Below are positions 47,152 to 55,544 of a stretch of DNA of 64,000 nt, piece by piece (position 1 is the stretch's first letter; every line of letters starts with the position of its first letter). The notes beneath the pieces were generated by a model. The model ran no database searches and was not told the origin of the DNA. It was given only the letters and a program-made list of their open reading frames with translations. The position numbers were made by a program, and so were the translations under genes. Source of the stretch: Rhizobiaceae bacterium (GTDB lineage: Bacteria; Pseudomonadota; Alphaproteobacteria; Rhizobiales; Rhizobiaceae); the NCBI GenBank assembly GCA_019635795.1, contig JAHBYV010000011.1, forward strand, positions 62,001 to 126,000. The letters run 5' to 3'.

Positions 47152-47853
47152 TTACTCGTCTTCGTCATTGTCCGTATTTGTCGATTTCAGCGCCGAAAGC
47201 TTTGCAAAAACGGCGTTTGCGTCGAGTTCTTCGTCCTCTTCGCGTGTGCGGGGCGCTTCATCGGCCGCAGGCAGACGCTCGGTAAGTGCAGCTGGCAACA
47301 GCGTCTCGCCGCTTGGTGCTGCTGGCGGACGGTTTGCCGAAGCGCGCTGGACTTCAATATCCAGGTCGATCTGCGAGCAAAGGCCCAGCGTTACCGGGTC
47401 CATTGGCTGAAGATTAGCGATGTTCCAGTGGCGGCGCTCGCGGATTTGCTCAATCGTTGATTTCGTGGTTCCCACGAGGCGCGAGATGGCCGCATCCTTG
47501 AGTTCCGGGTGATTTCGTACCAGCCACAAGATCGCGTTCGGGCGGTCTTGCCGCTTCGAAAGAGGCGTATATCGCGCGCCGCGCCGCTTCGTTTCAGGCA
47601 CACGCACCTTGGGCTCTGAAAGCTTGATCTTGTAATCAGGGTTTTGCTCGCCGCGCTTGATTTCATCACGGCTTAGCTGGCCGGTAATCACCGGGTCCAT
47701 GCCCTTGATGCCCTGTGCGGATTCACCATCCGCGATAGCCTTAACTTCAAGCGGATGCAGGCTGCAAAATTGCGCAATCTGGTCAAAGGACAACGCTGTA
47801 TTGTCAACCAGCCATACGGCAGTAGCCTTTGGCATGAGAAGCGTATTTGCCAT
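47152..47853 (-). CDS. trcR: Cell-cycle transcriptional regulator TrcR (DUF1013)
   Basis: Alphaproteobacterial DUF1013 protein that associates with RNA polymerase and affects cell-cycle genes in Rhodobacter/Caulobacter relatives. The core is AVWLVDNTALSFDQIAQFC, then LHPLEVKAIADG, and LWLVRNHPELKDAAISRLVG. 233 residues with an acidic C-terminal tail. It ends in NTDNDEDE. The leader RNA has two hairpins; its promoter is a textbook alpha-type pair. Confidence 0.9.
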   Translation of the reverse strand: MANTLLMPKATAVWLVDNTALSFDQIAQFCSLHPLEVKAIADGESAQGIKGMDPVITGQLSRDEIKRGEQNPDYKIKLSEPKVRVPETKRRGARYTPLSKRQDRPNAILWLVRNHPELKDAAISRLVGTTKSTIEQIRERRHWNIANLQPMDPVTLGLCSQIDLDIEVQRASANRPPAAPSGETLLPAALTERLPAADEAPRTREEDEELDANAVFAKLSALKSTNTDNDEDE

Positions 47854-47873
47854 GCGATAATATCCTCTCGTTC

Positions 47874-47911
47874 GCCCGCGTCCCCCACGCGGGCGGTGGT
47901 ACGAACCACCA
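47874..47911 (-). repeat. Tandem hairpins in the trcR leader
   Basis: GCCCGCGT/ACGCGGGC around a five-base loop (47874-47893) and GGTGGT/ACCACC around a short loop (about 47895-47910) lie between the promoter and the start, in the 5' untranslated RNA. Confidence 0.5.
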
Positions 47912-47932
47912 TTTTGGGAAAATCACCGTTGC

Positions 47933-47961
47933 ATATAGTCGCAAAAGGCCGGCGACGCAAC
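47933..47961 (-). promoter_or_regulatory. trcR promoter
   Basis: On the minus strand GTTGCG (47956-47961), 17 bases, CTATAT (47933-47938), a good alphaproteobacterial -35/-10 pair; start near 47926. Confidence 0.6.
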
Positions 47962-47972
47962 GGCCATCCGGA

Positions 47973-49160
47973 TCAAGTTCTACGGCGAACCATTGAAGCA
48001 AGGACGGCAACCAGAACGACATTGAGAATCATTGCGACGGACAGGCACTTCAATGTGCTGTCTGCGCCCATTGTTTCTATCAAAAGCGCGCCGACCGAGG
48101 GGGCAAGTGCGTATGCAATATATCCGGGTCGCGCCAGCATACCGATGATCGTTGCGAATTTCTGGGGGCCAAACAGGGCAAGCGGCAGCGAGCCGCGGAC
48201 AATGGAGTAGACCCCATTTCCAGCCGAGAAGGTGACAATGGCTATTGAGAGAATTGGGAAATCGAGCGCAAAAAGCGTTACGCCAACCGCGCATCCGGTA
48301 ACTGCGGCAAGGTACGTCCATATCGGGTGGTGCCTGTGGCCCAAAACCAGATCAAGGGAACGGGCAGCGACCTGACCAGGGCCAATCAAGGCCCCAAGCG
48401 CAACGGCGGCGGCCAGCTCCAGGCCGCGCGATTGGAGCAGCTCAATCAGATGAATATAAACAATAGACATGCCGAGCGAGAGCACAACAAATGTGGTCAC
48501 GATCAGCATGTAGAGCGGGCGATCCTTGCTTTCAAGCAAAGCCGTTTTCGTGTTGACGACTGGTGCCGGTATAATTTTTCCGCGCAGACCCCATAGGACC
48601 AGCGGAATGCACGCTCCCAGCAGCACAAGCGCATAAAATGCGCAAATGCCGCGCCAGCCCAGATATGGCATCAGCAGCGCTGAAAGCGGCCAGCACACTG
48701 TGCTCGCAAAGCCGCCCCATAGAGTGACCGTAGCCATTGCCGGTCTGGCACTTGCACCATACAGTCTGCCAAGGGAAGCAAATGCGGCATCATAGAGCGA
48801 AGCTCCCATTCCCGCGCCCATCAGCAGCCAGCCGATAATGAATACCGCCTTATGCTGGGCGAGGGACAGCATGAGCAGCCCGCACGCCAGCAACGCGACG
48901 CCGACGCTCATCACATATCTGCCGCCATCACGGTCGATGGTTCGCCCGACGCGCGGGGATACGAGTCCAGCCACCAGCATGCCTGCAGATTGTGCGCCGG
49001 ACATGAAGGTCAGTGGCCAGCCTGTTTCAGCGTTCACCGGGCCGCCTAGAACGCCCAGAAGGTAGTATGTCGTGCCAAATCCGAAGATTTGTGTGGCGCC
49101 AAGCGCCGAAGCTGCGATCCATGGAGGCGTCGGTTTTTCGGCAGGTTCGGCAACGCTCAT
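47973..49160 (-). CDS. MFS transporter (OFA/UhpC-like, function unassigned)
   Basis: Twelve-TM major facilitator, 395 residues. Loop 2/3 has SPRVGRTIDRDGGRYV and the second half LIGPGQVAARSLDLVLGHR. Substrate is not indicated by sequence or neighbours. The ATG at 49160 (MSVAEPAEKP) is chosen over an upstream GTG at 49178. Divergent from nothing directly: the quinone oxidoreductase ends 110 bases upstream on the same strand. Confidence 0.85.
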   Translation of the reverse strand: MSVAEPAEKPTPPWIAASALGATQIFGFGTTYYLLGVLGGPVNAETGWPLTFMSGAQSAGMLVAGLVSPRVGRTIDRDGGRYVMSVGVALLACGLLMLSLAQHKAVFIIGWLLMGAGMGASLYDAAFASLGRLYGASARPAMATVTLWGGFASTVCWPLSALLMPYLGWRGICAFYALVLLGACIPLVLWGLRGKIIPAPVVNTKTALLESKDRPLYMLIVTTFVVLSLGMSIVYIHLIELLQSRGLELAAAVALGALIGPGQVAARSLDLVLGHRHHPIWTYLAAVTGCAVGVTLFALDFPILSIAIVTFSAGNGVYSIVRGSLPLALFGPQKFATIIGMLARPGYIAYALAPSVGALLIETMGADSTLKCLSVAMILNVVLVAVLASMVRRRT

Positions 49161-49269
49161 GCTTATTCGTCTCGGCACAGTCTTGTTTGTGCGTCTGGCA
49201 TATCAGGCGCGCGCCGAGATTGTTAGCCGGTTGAGAAACGAACCTTCTGCTCTGTATCAATTGCCGGGA

Positions 49270-50280
49270 TCAGGCGACATCAAGCATGATTTTGCCGATA
49301 TGATCGCCTTCTTCCATCCGCTCATGCGCCCGCCAAGCTTCCCTGAACGGAAAGATCATGTCCAGAACGGGGGCGATTCGACGCGAGCCGAGCAAAGGCC
49401 AGACATTCAGTTCCAGCGCTGAGGCAACTGTCGCCTTGAATTCATTGCTGCGCGGCCTGAGTGTAGACCCGGTGTGCACAAGCCGTTTTGTCATCAGCCG
49501 CGAAATGTCAACGTTTGCGAGTGCGCCTTCCTGAACTGCAATCTGAACTATGCGCCCCTCCACAGCCGCTGCATGATAATTGCGCGTGACATAATCGCCG
49601 CCGACCATATCGAGAATCACATTCGCGCCGCGTCCCTCAGTGGTTTCCTTCACCACCTGAACGAAATCTTCCTGCCTGTAGTTTATGGCTCGCACTGCCC
49701 CGAGGCTGACGCAGGTTTCGCACTTTTCCGCCGATCCTGCTGTCGCGATAACCTTGCTGCCCAATGCTGTTGCGATCTGGATGGCGGTGGTGCCAATGCC
49801 GGAGGAGCCGCCATGGACGAGTAAAGTTTCACCGGGCTTGAGCGCGCCGCGCTCAAACACATTGTGCCAGACGGTAAAGTAATTTTCCGGCAGGGCGGCA
49901 GCCTCGGTGAAGGTGAAGCCGCTAGGTAAAGGTAGAGCGCTTCCAGCGTGGCACTTGACGAATTCAGCGTATCCGCCGCCAGGGGTTAAGGCGCAAACGG
50001 CATCACCAATGCGCCAGCGCTCCACATTTTCCCCAATCGCTGCAACTGTTCCGGACACTTCGAGGCCGGGCAAATCAGAGGCATCCGGCGGAGCGGGATA
50101 TAGTCCCTTTCTCTGCATGACGTCAGGGCGATTTACCCCTGCCGCCTTTACCCTGATCAGGATTTCGTTCGCGGCGATTTGCGGCAAGTCGCGTTCTTCT
50201 GGCCGCAGCACCATCGGGCCACCCGGCCCGGTGATGGCGATAGCGGTCATCCGTTCTGGCAATTTTCCCGTTTCCGCCAT
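49270..50280 (-). CDS. NAD(P)H-quinone oxidoreductase, zinc-independent MDR family
   Basis: Cytoplasmic reductase of 336 residues in the quinone oxidoreductase branch of medium-chain dehydrogenases. GroES-like N-terminal half (ILIRVKAAGVNRPDVMQRKG) and Rossmann half with LVHGGSSGIGTTAIQIA; no structural-zinc cysteine set. The long upstream frame would add 78 residues of non-family sequence, so ATG 50280 (MAETGKLPERM) with GAGTAAAG upstream is preferred; MTAIAIT at about 50250 is another choice. Confidence 0.88.
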   Translation of the reverse strand: MAETGKLPERMTAIAITGPGGPMVLRPEERDLPQIAANEILIRVKAAGVNRPDVMQRKGLYPAPPDASDLPGLEVSGTVAAIGENVERWRIGDAVCALTPGGGYAEFVKCHAGSALPLPSGFTFTEAAALPENYFTVWHNVFERGALKPGETLLVHGGSSGIGTTAIQIATALGSKVIATAGSAEKCETCVSLGAVRAINYRQEDFVQVVKETTEGRGANVILDMVGGDYVTRNYHAAAVEGRIVQIAVQEGALANVDISRLMTKRLVHTGSTLRPRSNEFKATVASALELNVWPLLGSRRIAPVLDMIFPFREAWRAHERMEEGDHIGKIMLDVA

Positions 50281-50354
50281 TTCTTTACTCCATTCATTTG
50301 TAAGTTTTTTCTTGTATTCTGCGAACGCACGCAAAGGCAAACGGGAGGAATGGA

Positions 50355-50546
50355 ATGGCGCTCTTTGACGATGAACCCAGGTCCGCGCCAAAGTCCCATT
50401 TGATCGGACAGGACCTCTCGCTTTTGTCTGTCGAAGAGTTAAGGGAGCGAATCGGGCAATTGCAGGCCGAAATCCTGCGATTGGAAACCGAACTGAAAGC
50501 AAAAGGCGCGACAAAGGCTGCGGCCGAGGCGCTTTTCAAGTCCTGA
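50355..50546 (+). CDS. DUF1192 family small protein
   Basis: A 63-residue protein: LIGQDLSLLSVEELRERIGQ, then a short coiled coil (AEILRLETELKAKG). DUF1192 is common in rhizobia and lies divergent to a quinone oxidoreductase, as here. No known function. Ribosome site GGGAGG nine bases before the ATG. Confidence 0.88.
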   Translation: MALFDDEPRSAPKSHLIGQDLSLLSVEELRERIGQLQAEILRLETELKAKGATKAAAEALFKS

Positions 50547-50589
50547 TTCTTTGCCATTTGTCAGGTAATTCCAGATCTGAAGGATATTC

Positions 50590-51828
50590 ATGTTTGCCGC
50601 CTATCGTCCGATTCTCGCGCTCTTGCGTGGCACAGCGTTTTTGTTGGCTGCCTCTGGATTGCATGGACTGCTTCTTCCTCTCAGGGGGCAGGCGGAAGGA
50701 TTTTCGACGGGTGTTCTGGGCTTGCTGGGCACCGCCTGGGCTGCGGGCTTCATTTCAGGATGCTTTTTCGCACCGCGGCTTGTCCGGCAGGCAGGTCACG
50801 TGCGTGCATTCGGAACCTTTGCCGCAGCGGGCGCAATTGTAGCGCTGCTGACCGGATTGTTCATCGACGAGACAATCTGGATCATATTGCGGGCGTTCAC
50901 CGGTTTTACGATGGCCGGGTGCTTCATGATCATCGAAAGCTGGCTGAACGAGCGCGCGAACAATGAGAATCGCGGCACTGTGTTCGGCCTGTATATGATG
51001 GTTACATATGCCTCTATCATGGCTGGGCAGATGGCTGTTGCTGCCGGAGATGTGACGACCGAGTCGCTCTTCATGGTGACCGGCATTCTGTTTTGCTGCT
51101 CGTTAATTCCGACAGCAGTTTCGTCTCAGGCAAGTCCTACACCACTTCAGGATGTGTCGCTTGATCTAAGGGCGCTTTACAAAAATTCACCGGTCGCTTT
51201 CGGAGCCTGTCTGCTCATTGGCGTTGCCAACGGTGCCTGGGGCACACTCGGCGCAGTGTATGGCGCGCGCATAAATCTCACGACGGGCGAGATTGCGTTG
51301 ATGATGAGCCTTGTCGTGATAGCAGGCGGGGCGCTGCAAATGCCCATTGGTCGCATATCCGATCGCATGGACCGGCGATATGTGCTGGCCGCGACGGCGT
51401 TCGGCGCGGCTTTGCTGGGGCTCGCAATATTCATTATCAGGCCCCACAACAGCACTGCGGTCATTGCTATGACGGCAGCCTATGGCGCAATGGCCTATAC
51501 GCTGTATTCCATTGCTGTTGCACACGCCAACGACCATGCGCGGCCAGAGGATTTCGTAAAAATATCCGGCGGGCTGTTGCTGCTGTACGGCTTTGGCACG
51601 ATGGTTGGCCCAATGATCGGCGCTGGGTTGATGAGCCTGCTCTGGCCGGAAGCGTTGCTGCTTGCAACCGCGCTCGCCCACGCTTCAATGGCCGGATACA
51701 CGCTATTGCGTATCAGGCGCCGGGCACCTGTTCCGGTTGAAGACAAGGAAGCTTTCCAGACCATGCCATCCGACAGGGCTGTAACCCCCGAGGGTGCAAA
51801 ACTCGACCCACGCGTTGCTGCCGAATAG
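50590..51828 (+). CDS. MFS transporter, YcaD-like
   Basis: A 412-residue major facilitator of about 12 TM segments. Family marks are the FMIIESWLNERANNENRG block (loop 4/5) and GRISDRMDRRYVLA in the centre loop. YcaD-type carriers have no proven substrate. It follows the DUF1192 gene by 43 bases and may be co-transcribed with it. The C-terminal 30 residues are soluble and charged. Confidence 0.85.
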   Translation: MFAAYRPILALLRGTAFLLAASGLHGLLLPLRGQAEGFSTGVLGLLGTAWAAGFISGCFFAPRLVRQAGHVRAFGTFAAAGAIVALLTGLFIDETIWIILRAFTGFTMAGCFMIIESWLNERANNENRGTVFGLYMMVTYASIMAGQMAVAAGDVTTESLFMVTGILFCCSLIPTAVSSQASPTPLQDVSLDLRALYKNSPVAFGACLLIGVANGAWGTLGAVYGARINLTTGEIALMMSLVVIAGGALQMPIGRISDRMDRRYVLAATAFGAALLGLAIFIIRPHNSTAVIAMTAAYGAMAYTLYSIAVAHANDHARPEDFVKISGGLLLLYGFGTMVGPMIGAGLMSLLWPEALLLATALAHASMAGYTLLRIRRRAPVPVEDKEAFQTMPSDRAVTPEGAKLDPRVAAE

Positions 51829-51864
51829 GTAGTTGAGATTTTTCGCTTCTTACGTCACAAATGC

Positions 51865-52131
51865 ATGATGGCTGCTACAGATGCATTCACAGCAATTGCG
51901 GATCCGCATCGCAGGCACATATTGGAAGAGTTGCGGCGCGGACCCAAATCGGTAAACGAACTCGCCACCGGTTTGCCGGTGTCGCGGCCCGCTGTTTCCC
52001 AGCACCTCAAGGTTCTGCTGGACTCTGGCCTGGTGAACTCTTCAGCATCAGGGACGAAACGTATTTACGAATTGTCCAGCGGCGGATTTCTCAAGGTCCA
52101 TTTGTGGCTCGATCAGTTCTGGAACGCCTGA
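51865..52131 (+). CDS. ArsR-family helix-turn-helix regulator
   Basis: An 88-residue winged HTH: AIADPHRRHILEELRRGPKS, then VNELATGLPVSRPAVSQHLK (recognition helix). No metal-binding cysteine pair, so it is not a classical metal sensor; it resembles the short ArsR type often fused or linked to SRPBCC-domain proteins. Start could be either of the tandem ATGs at 51865 or 51868. Target unknown. Confidence 0.85.
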   Translation: MMAATDAFTAIADPHRRHILEELRRGPKSVNELATGLPVSRPAVSQHLKVLLDSGLVNSSASGTKRIYELSSGGFLKVHLWLDQFWNA

Positions 52132-52140
52132 ACTGGTAAG

Positions 52141-52171
52141 TAAAAGGCCGGCGACCAAAAGATCGCCGGCC
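52141..52171 (-). terminator. Terminator of the DUF465 gene (52202)
   Basis: GGCCGGCGA-N8-TCGCCGGCC stem read on the minus strand into TTTTAC; it also lies past the ArsR stop on the plus strand. Confidence 0.75.
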
Positions 52172-52201
52172 CATAGTGATTCCGCACTCGCACCGCCCCA
52201 A

Positions 52202-52378
52202 TCAGTGAGTCGTTTGTACCCTCAGCTTCTCGATTTCATCTTTCAGCAGCAGCTTGCGGCGTTTGAGCGAAACGATTTCGAGACCGTCCACAGAGGGATG
52301 GTTCATAGCTTCGTCAATCTGGCGCTCAATCTCGCCGTGTTTGCGCTGAAGTTCTTCGAGGTGGCTGGCAAGAGACAT
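52202..52378 (-). CDS. DUF465 family protein (YdcH-like)
   Basis: A 58-residue helical protein: MSLASHLEELQRKHGEIERQ, then LEIVSLKRRKLLLKDEIEKL. DUF465 proteins fold as a helical hairpin; role unknown. GGAGAAC sits upstream with six bases to the ATG. Too short for many ORF screens. A second DUF465 gene diverges from it. Confidence 0.87.
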   Translation of the reverse strand: MSLASHLEELQRKHGEIERQIDEAMNHPSVDGLEIVSLKRRKLLLKDEIEKLRVQTTH

Positions 52379-52618
52379 TTACAAGTTCTCCTTTTATCGT
52401 CGTACAACGGTGCCGTCTTCCACCGCCTCGATCACCCGCCGAGGCGATGTGACGAAACAGTGACAATGTGCCACCACTTGTTTCTCTTGTCTAATATGAC
52501 GTAGTAGGATTCCACCGCTCCCCAAAATGTGATAAAGGCGCTCGCGCTGGTCACTACTGGCAAGAGTACCCTCCAGAGTGTCGCGTGCAATGCAGGCGCA
52601 GGAATTCAGACGGTGAAT

Positions 52619-52822
52619 ATGTCGGAACAGGATCAGGCGGAAATTCGGCTCGAGTTTGCGCGGCTGAAACAGGAACATGCAGATTTCGACGCGGCAATCA
52701 ACGCAATGATTGCAACCGGCTGCGACCCCTTGCAAATTCAGCGCATGAAAAAGAAAAAGCTGGTTCTGAAAGACCGGCTGAAAGCGCTCGAAAGCAGCAT
52801 CATACCGGACATCATTGCCTGA
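52619..52822 (+). CDS. Second DUF465 family protein
   Basis: A 67-residue helical hairpin protein: MSEQDQAEIRLEFARLKQEH, then IQRMKKKKLVLKDRLKALES. The KKKLVLKDRL core is shared with the neighbour (KRRKLLLKDEI). The start is the ATG at 52619; the frame is open 30 codons further with no support. Divergent from the first copy across 240 bases; purE begins 72 bases downstream. Confidence 0.85.
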   Translation: MSEQDQAEIRLEFARLKQEHADFDAAINAMIATGCDPLQIQRMKKKKLVLKDRLKALESSIIPDIIA

Positions 52823-52894
52823 CTGCTGCTGGTTGCGAGCTTGCGGTTTGCACCAAATTCGGTTAATCGCGCCGCTTGCAGCGGGGGACCCGTC

Positions 52895-53389
52895 GTGCCA
52901 GTGAAATTTGATGTTGCCATAATCATGGGAAGCCGGTCTGACTGGGCGACCATGCGCCATGCAGCCGAAACGCTTTCGGCGCTCGAAATCAAACACGAAT
53001 CTTTGATCGTTTCCGCGCACCGCACGCCGGACCGCCTTTATGAATTTGCCAAGGGAGCTAAAGCTGCCGGGTTCAAAGTCATAATTGCAGGGGCGGGCGG
53101 CGCCGCGCATCTTCCCGGCATGACAGCGGCGATGACGCCCTTGCCGGTGTTTGGTGTGCCCGTCGAATCCAAGGCTCTATCAGGTCAGGACTCGCTGCTT
53201 TCTATCGTGCAGATGCCGGGTGGCATACCTGTCGGAACGTTGGCAATCGGCAAGCCGGGTGCGATAAACGCTGCTCTGCTTGCTGCTTCCGTGCTTGCCC
53301 TGAATGATCCTGCGCTCGCCGATCGTCTTGACCGTTGGCGCGAGGCCCAGACAAGCACGGTTTCGCTCAAACCGTCGGATGACGCATAA
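52895..53389 (+). CDS. purE: N5-carboxyaminoimidazole ribonucleotide mutase
   Basis: De novo purine step converting N5-CAIR to CAIR, in concert with PurK. Signature IIMGSRSDW (residues 8-16), [12 protein letters not shown] and [13 protein letters not shown] are present; 164 residues. GTG at 52895 (MPVKFDVA) is the best start, with GGGGGACCC upstream; the frame opens earlier at a TTG (52841) inside poor sequence. Stop overlaps purK's ATG. Confidence 0.94.
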   Translation: MPVKFDVAIIMGSRSDWATMRHAAETLSALEIKHESLIVSAHRTPDRLYEFAKGAKAAGFKVIIAGAGGAAHLPGMTAAMTPLPVFGVPVESKALSGQDSLLSIVQMPGGIPVGTLAIGKPGAINAALLAASVLALNDPALADRLDRWREAQTSTVSLKPSDDA

Positions 53390-54468
53390 TGGCTTCCCTG
53401 CCAATCGGTTCGACTATCGGAATCATTGGAGGCGGGCAGCTTGGCCGTATGCTGGCAATGGCTGCGGCCCGTTTCGGATTCAAAACCATAATTCTTGAGC
53501 CCCAAGTTGATTGCCCTGCTGCACAGGTAGCGAATCGTCAGATTGTCGCCGCGTATGACGATGAAGCGGCTCTTTCAGAACTCGCGCGCGATTGCGCCGT
53601 TGTGACATATGAATTCGAGAACGTTCCTGTACTGGCTGCCGAGCGCGTTGCAAAATCGACGCCAGTGTTTCCATCTGCCCGCGCGCTGGAAGTTTCTCAG
53701 GATCGATTGACCGAAAAGACCTTCATCAATTCAGTGGGTCTCAAGACCGCAGCGTTCAGACCTATCGATTCGGATGGTGATCTGGAAGCGGGGCTGGCGG
53801 CTTTCGGCGGCAATGGCGTGCTGAAAACGCGCCGGCTGGGTTATGACGGCAAAGGCCAGATCGTATTCAGGCAATCATCAAAGACACCCGTTTCGGGCTC
53901 TTGCGCATCGCTCGGCTCGGTGCCGCTGATATTGGAATCGCTTGTAGATTTCGAGCGCGAGATTTCGATCATCGCCGCGCGGGCCGAAGACGGGTCGCTG
54001 GCAGCGTTTGATCCCGCTGAAAACGTTCATCGAAAGGGCATTCTGCATAGCTCTACGGTTCCTGCGGCGATTTCGGAGCGAACCGCAGCGGCCGCGCGAA
54101 GCGCGGCTTTCGCGATTTTGCGTGCGCTTGGTTATGTGGGTGTCATTGGTGTGGAATTTTTTGTGCTGCGGGATGGCGGGCTGGCGATTAACGAGATTGC
54201 GCCGCGCGTACATAATTCGGGGCATTGGACTGAGGCTGCATGTGCGATTTCTCAGTTTGAGCAGCATATCCGGGCCATCGCTGGCCTGCCAATGGGGGAT
54301 TGCGCGAGGCACTCAGATTGCGTGATGGAAAACCTGATTGGCAACGATGTTGAACGCGCTGCTGAATTGTTGGCCGAGCCGGGGCTGGTGCTCCACCTCT
54401 ACGGAAAGACCGAGGCACGTTCAGGCCGCAAGATGGGGCATTTTACCCGCCTGACGCGGCGCTGTTAG
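53389..54468 (+). CDS. purK: N5-carboxyaminoimidazole ribonucleotide synthase
   Basis: ATP-grasp enzyme carboxylating AIR with bicarbonate, feeding PurE. N-terminal GGGQLGRMLAMAAARFGF, ATP-grasp segment VLKTRRLGYDGKGQIVF and AINEIAPRVHNSGHWT are the family blocks. 359 residues. Coupled with purE by a one-base overlap (ATAATG at the stop). Terminated perhaps by the hairpin in the rpmJ leader. Confidence 0.95.
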   Translation: MASLPIGSTIGIIGGGQLGRMLAMAAARFGFKTIILEPQVDCPAAQVANRQIVAAYDDEAALSELARDCAVVTYEFENVPVLAAERVAKSTPVFPSARALEVSQDRLTEKTFINSVGLKTAAFRPIDSDGDLEAGLAAFGGNGVLKTRRLGYDGKGQIVFRQSSKTPVSGSCASLGSVPLILESLVDFEREISIIAARAEDGSLAAFDPAENVHRKGILHSSTVPAAISERTAAAARSAAFAILRALGYVGVIGVEFFVLRDGGLAINEIAPRVHNSGHWTEAACAISQFEQHIRAIAGLPMGDCARHSDCVMENLIGNDVERAAELLAEPGLVLHLYGKTEARSGRKMGHFTRLTRRC

Positions 54469-54480
54469 CGCGTTCTGGTG

Positions 54481-54509
54481 TTGACAGGCGGTTCGCTCCT
54501 CGTCTATGA
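54481..54509 (+). promoter_or_regulatory. rpmJ promoter
   Basis: TTGACA (54481-54486), 17 bases, CTATGA (54504-54509), right after purK. Start near 54516, giving a 70-base leader. Confidence 0.6.
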
Positions 54510-54524
54510 GCAACCTCGATTTCG

Positions 54525-54566
54525 GGCGCGCTGTGAAGCGCGCCTTTACGTTAGGCCCTCAGGGCC
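54525..54566 (+). repeat. Two hairpins in the rpmJ leader RNA
   Basis: GGCGCGC-TGTGAA-GCGCGCC with TTTA after it (54525-54547), and GGCCCT-C-AGGGCC (54554-54566). The first has a short T run and could end purK transcription or attenuate rpmJ. Confidence 0.5.
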
Positions 54567-54585
54567 AAACCCGACAGGCCAGACT

Positions 54586-54711
54586 ATGAAGATCAAGAAC
54601 TCGCTCAAAGCTCTCAAAGCCCGCCATCGTGACAACCGCCTGGTTCGCCGCAAGGGCCGCATTTATATCATCAACAAATCTGACCCACGCTACAAAGCGC
54701 GTCAGGGTTGA
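54586..54711 (+). CDS. rpmJ: 50S ribosomal protein L36
   Basis: Forty-one-residue L36 of the type without zinc cysteines: [20 protein letters not shown], then [20 protein letters not shown]. The upstream frame (36 codons) is unconserved. Its own strong promoter lies 80 bases upstream with a structured leader. A GGGAGC/GCTCCC hairpin at 54718-54732 follows the stop without a T run. Confidence 0.96.
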   Translation: MKIKNSLKALKARHRDNRLVRRKGRIYIINKSDPRYKARQG

Positions 54712-54956
54712 TTGCGCGGGAGCCTCGCTCCCATTAGCCAAACTATTGGTTTGACGTCGTGCAATGGGAAGCTTTCTCGTTGCGCGGCGTTTTGCTGTGC
54801 GTGGTCAACCGTGTGACTGCGATAGTGCCGAATCGGGAATAGCGTCATGCCAGCCCTTGGGTGCAAGTAGTGATTACGTCCGAGGACATGCAGCGCGATT
54901 CGCCCGCTCACATCGATTTTCATTGACCACTTTTTCTGCGGGTCTACATTCTGCTC

Positions 54957-55541
54957 ATGCGATATGGCCCGGCCATTCTGGCTTTCATGCTTGCTTTGGT
55001 GACCCCAACCTTTGCGTTGGGGCAGCAAGGTATGCCGGTCGACAAGGGGGAACTGACCCATCAGCAAAAGCTGGACAGGCTCTTCAGTGAGTTGAAGCGG
55101 TCGCAAAACGAGAAGGTGGCTACCCGTATTGCCTCACGAATCGGTCAGGAATGGGCGGCTTCAGGCAGCGCAAGTGTTGACCTGATGATGCAGTGGGCAG
55201 GTAAGGCGCTGGAAGAGCGCAAGTTCGATGTTGCGCTCGATTTTCTGGATCAGGTTGTTGCAATGCGCCCGGATTATGCTGAAGGCTGGAACCGTCGCGC
55301 TACAGTGCATTTCATGATGCAGAACTTTGCCAAGTCGATGGCGGATATCGAGCAGACGCTGGAACTTGAGCCACGCCATTTCGGAGCGATTTCCGGCATG
55401 GCGCAAATCTTTATGGCTGGTGGTAACAAACAGCTCGCGTTCAATGCCTATCAGCGCGTGCTCGAAATCTACCCCATGATGCGAAATGCACAGAATGAAG
55501 TAGTGACGCTTTCCGAAGAACTGGAAGGCGAGGCAATCTGA
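54957..55541 (+). CDS. Tetratricopeptide-repeat protein, exported
   Basis: A 194-residue protein with a signal peptide (about residues 1-22, FMLALVTPTFALGQQ) and three or so TPR motifs (residues 65-170: ALEERKFDVALDFLDQVVAM and similar). TPRs bind partner proteins; a periplasmic scaffold role is likely but unspecific. ATG 54957. Its stop is three bases from the pyk stop (convergent). The 245 bases upstream, after rpmJ, hold no gene I can support. Confidence 0.83.
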   Translation: MRYGPAILAFMLALVTPTFALGQQGMPVDKGELTHQQKLDRLFSELKRSQNEKVATRIASRIGQEWAASGSASVDLMMQWAGKALEERKFDVALDFLDQVVAMRPDYAEGWNRRATVHFMMQNFAKSMADIEQTLELEPRHFGAISGMAQIFMAGGNKQLAFNAYQRVLEIYPMMRNAQNEVVTLSEELEGEAI

Positions 55542-55544
55542 GCT

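Noticed and set aside
52205-52504. 99-residue plus-strand frame opposite the first DUF465 gene
   Set aside because: The minus strand gives a clear DUF465 protein with ribosome site and terminator.
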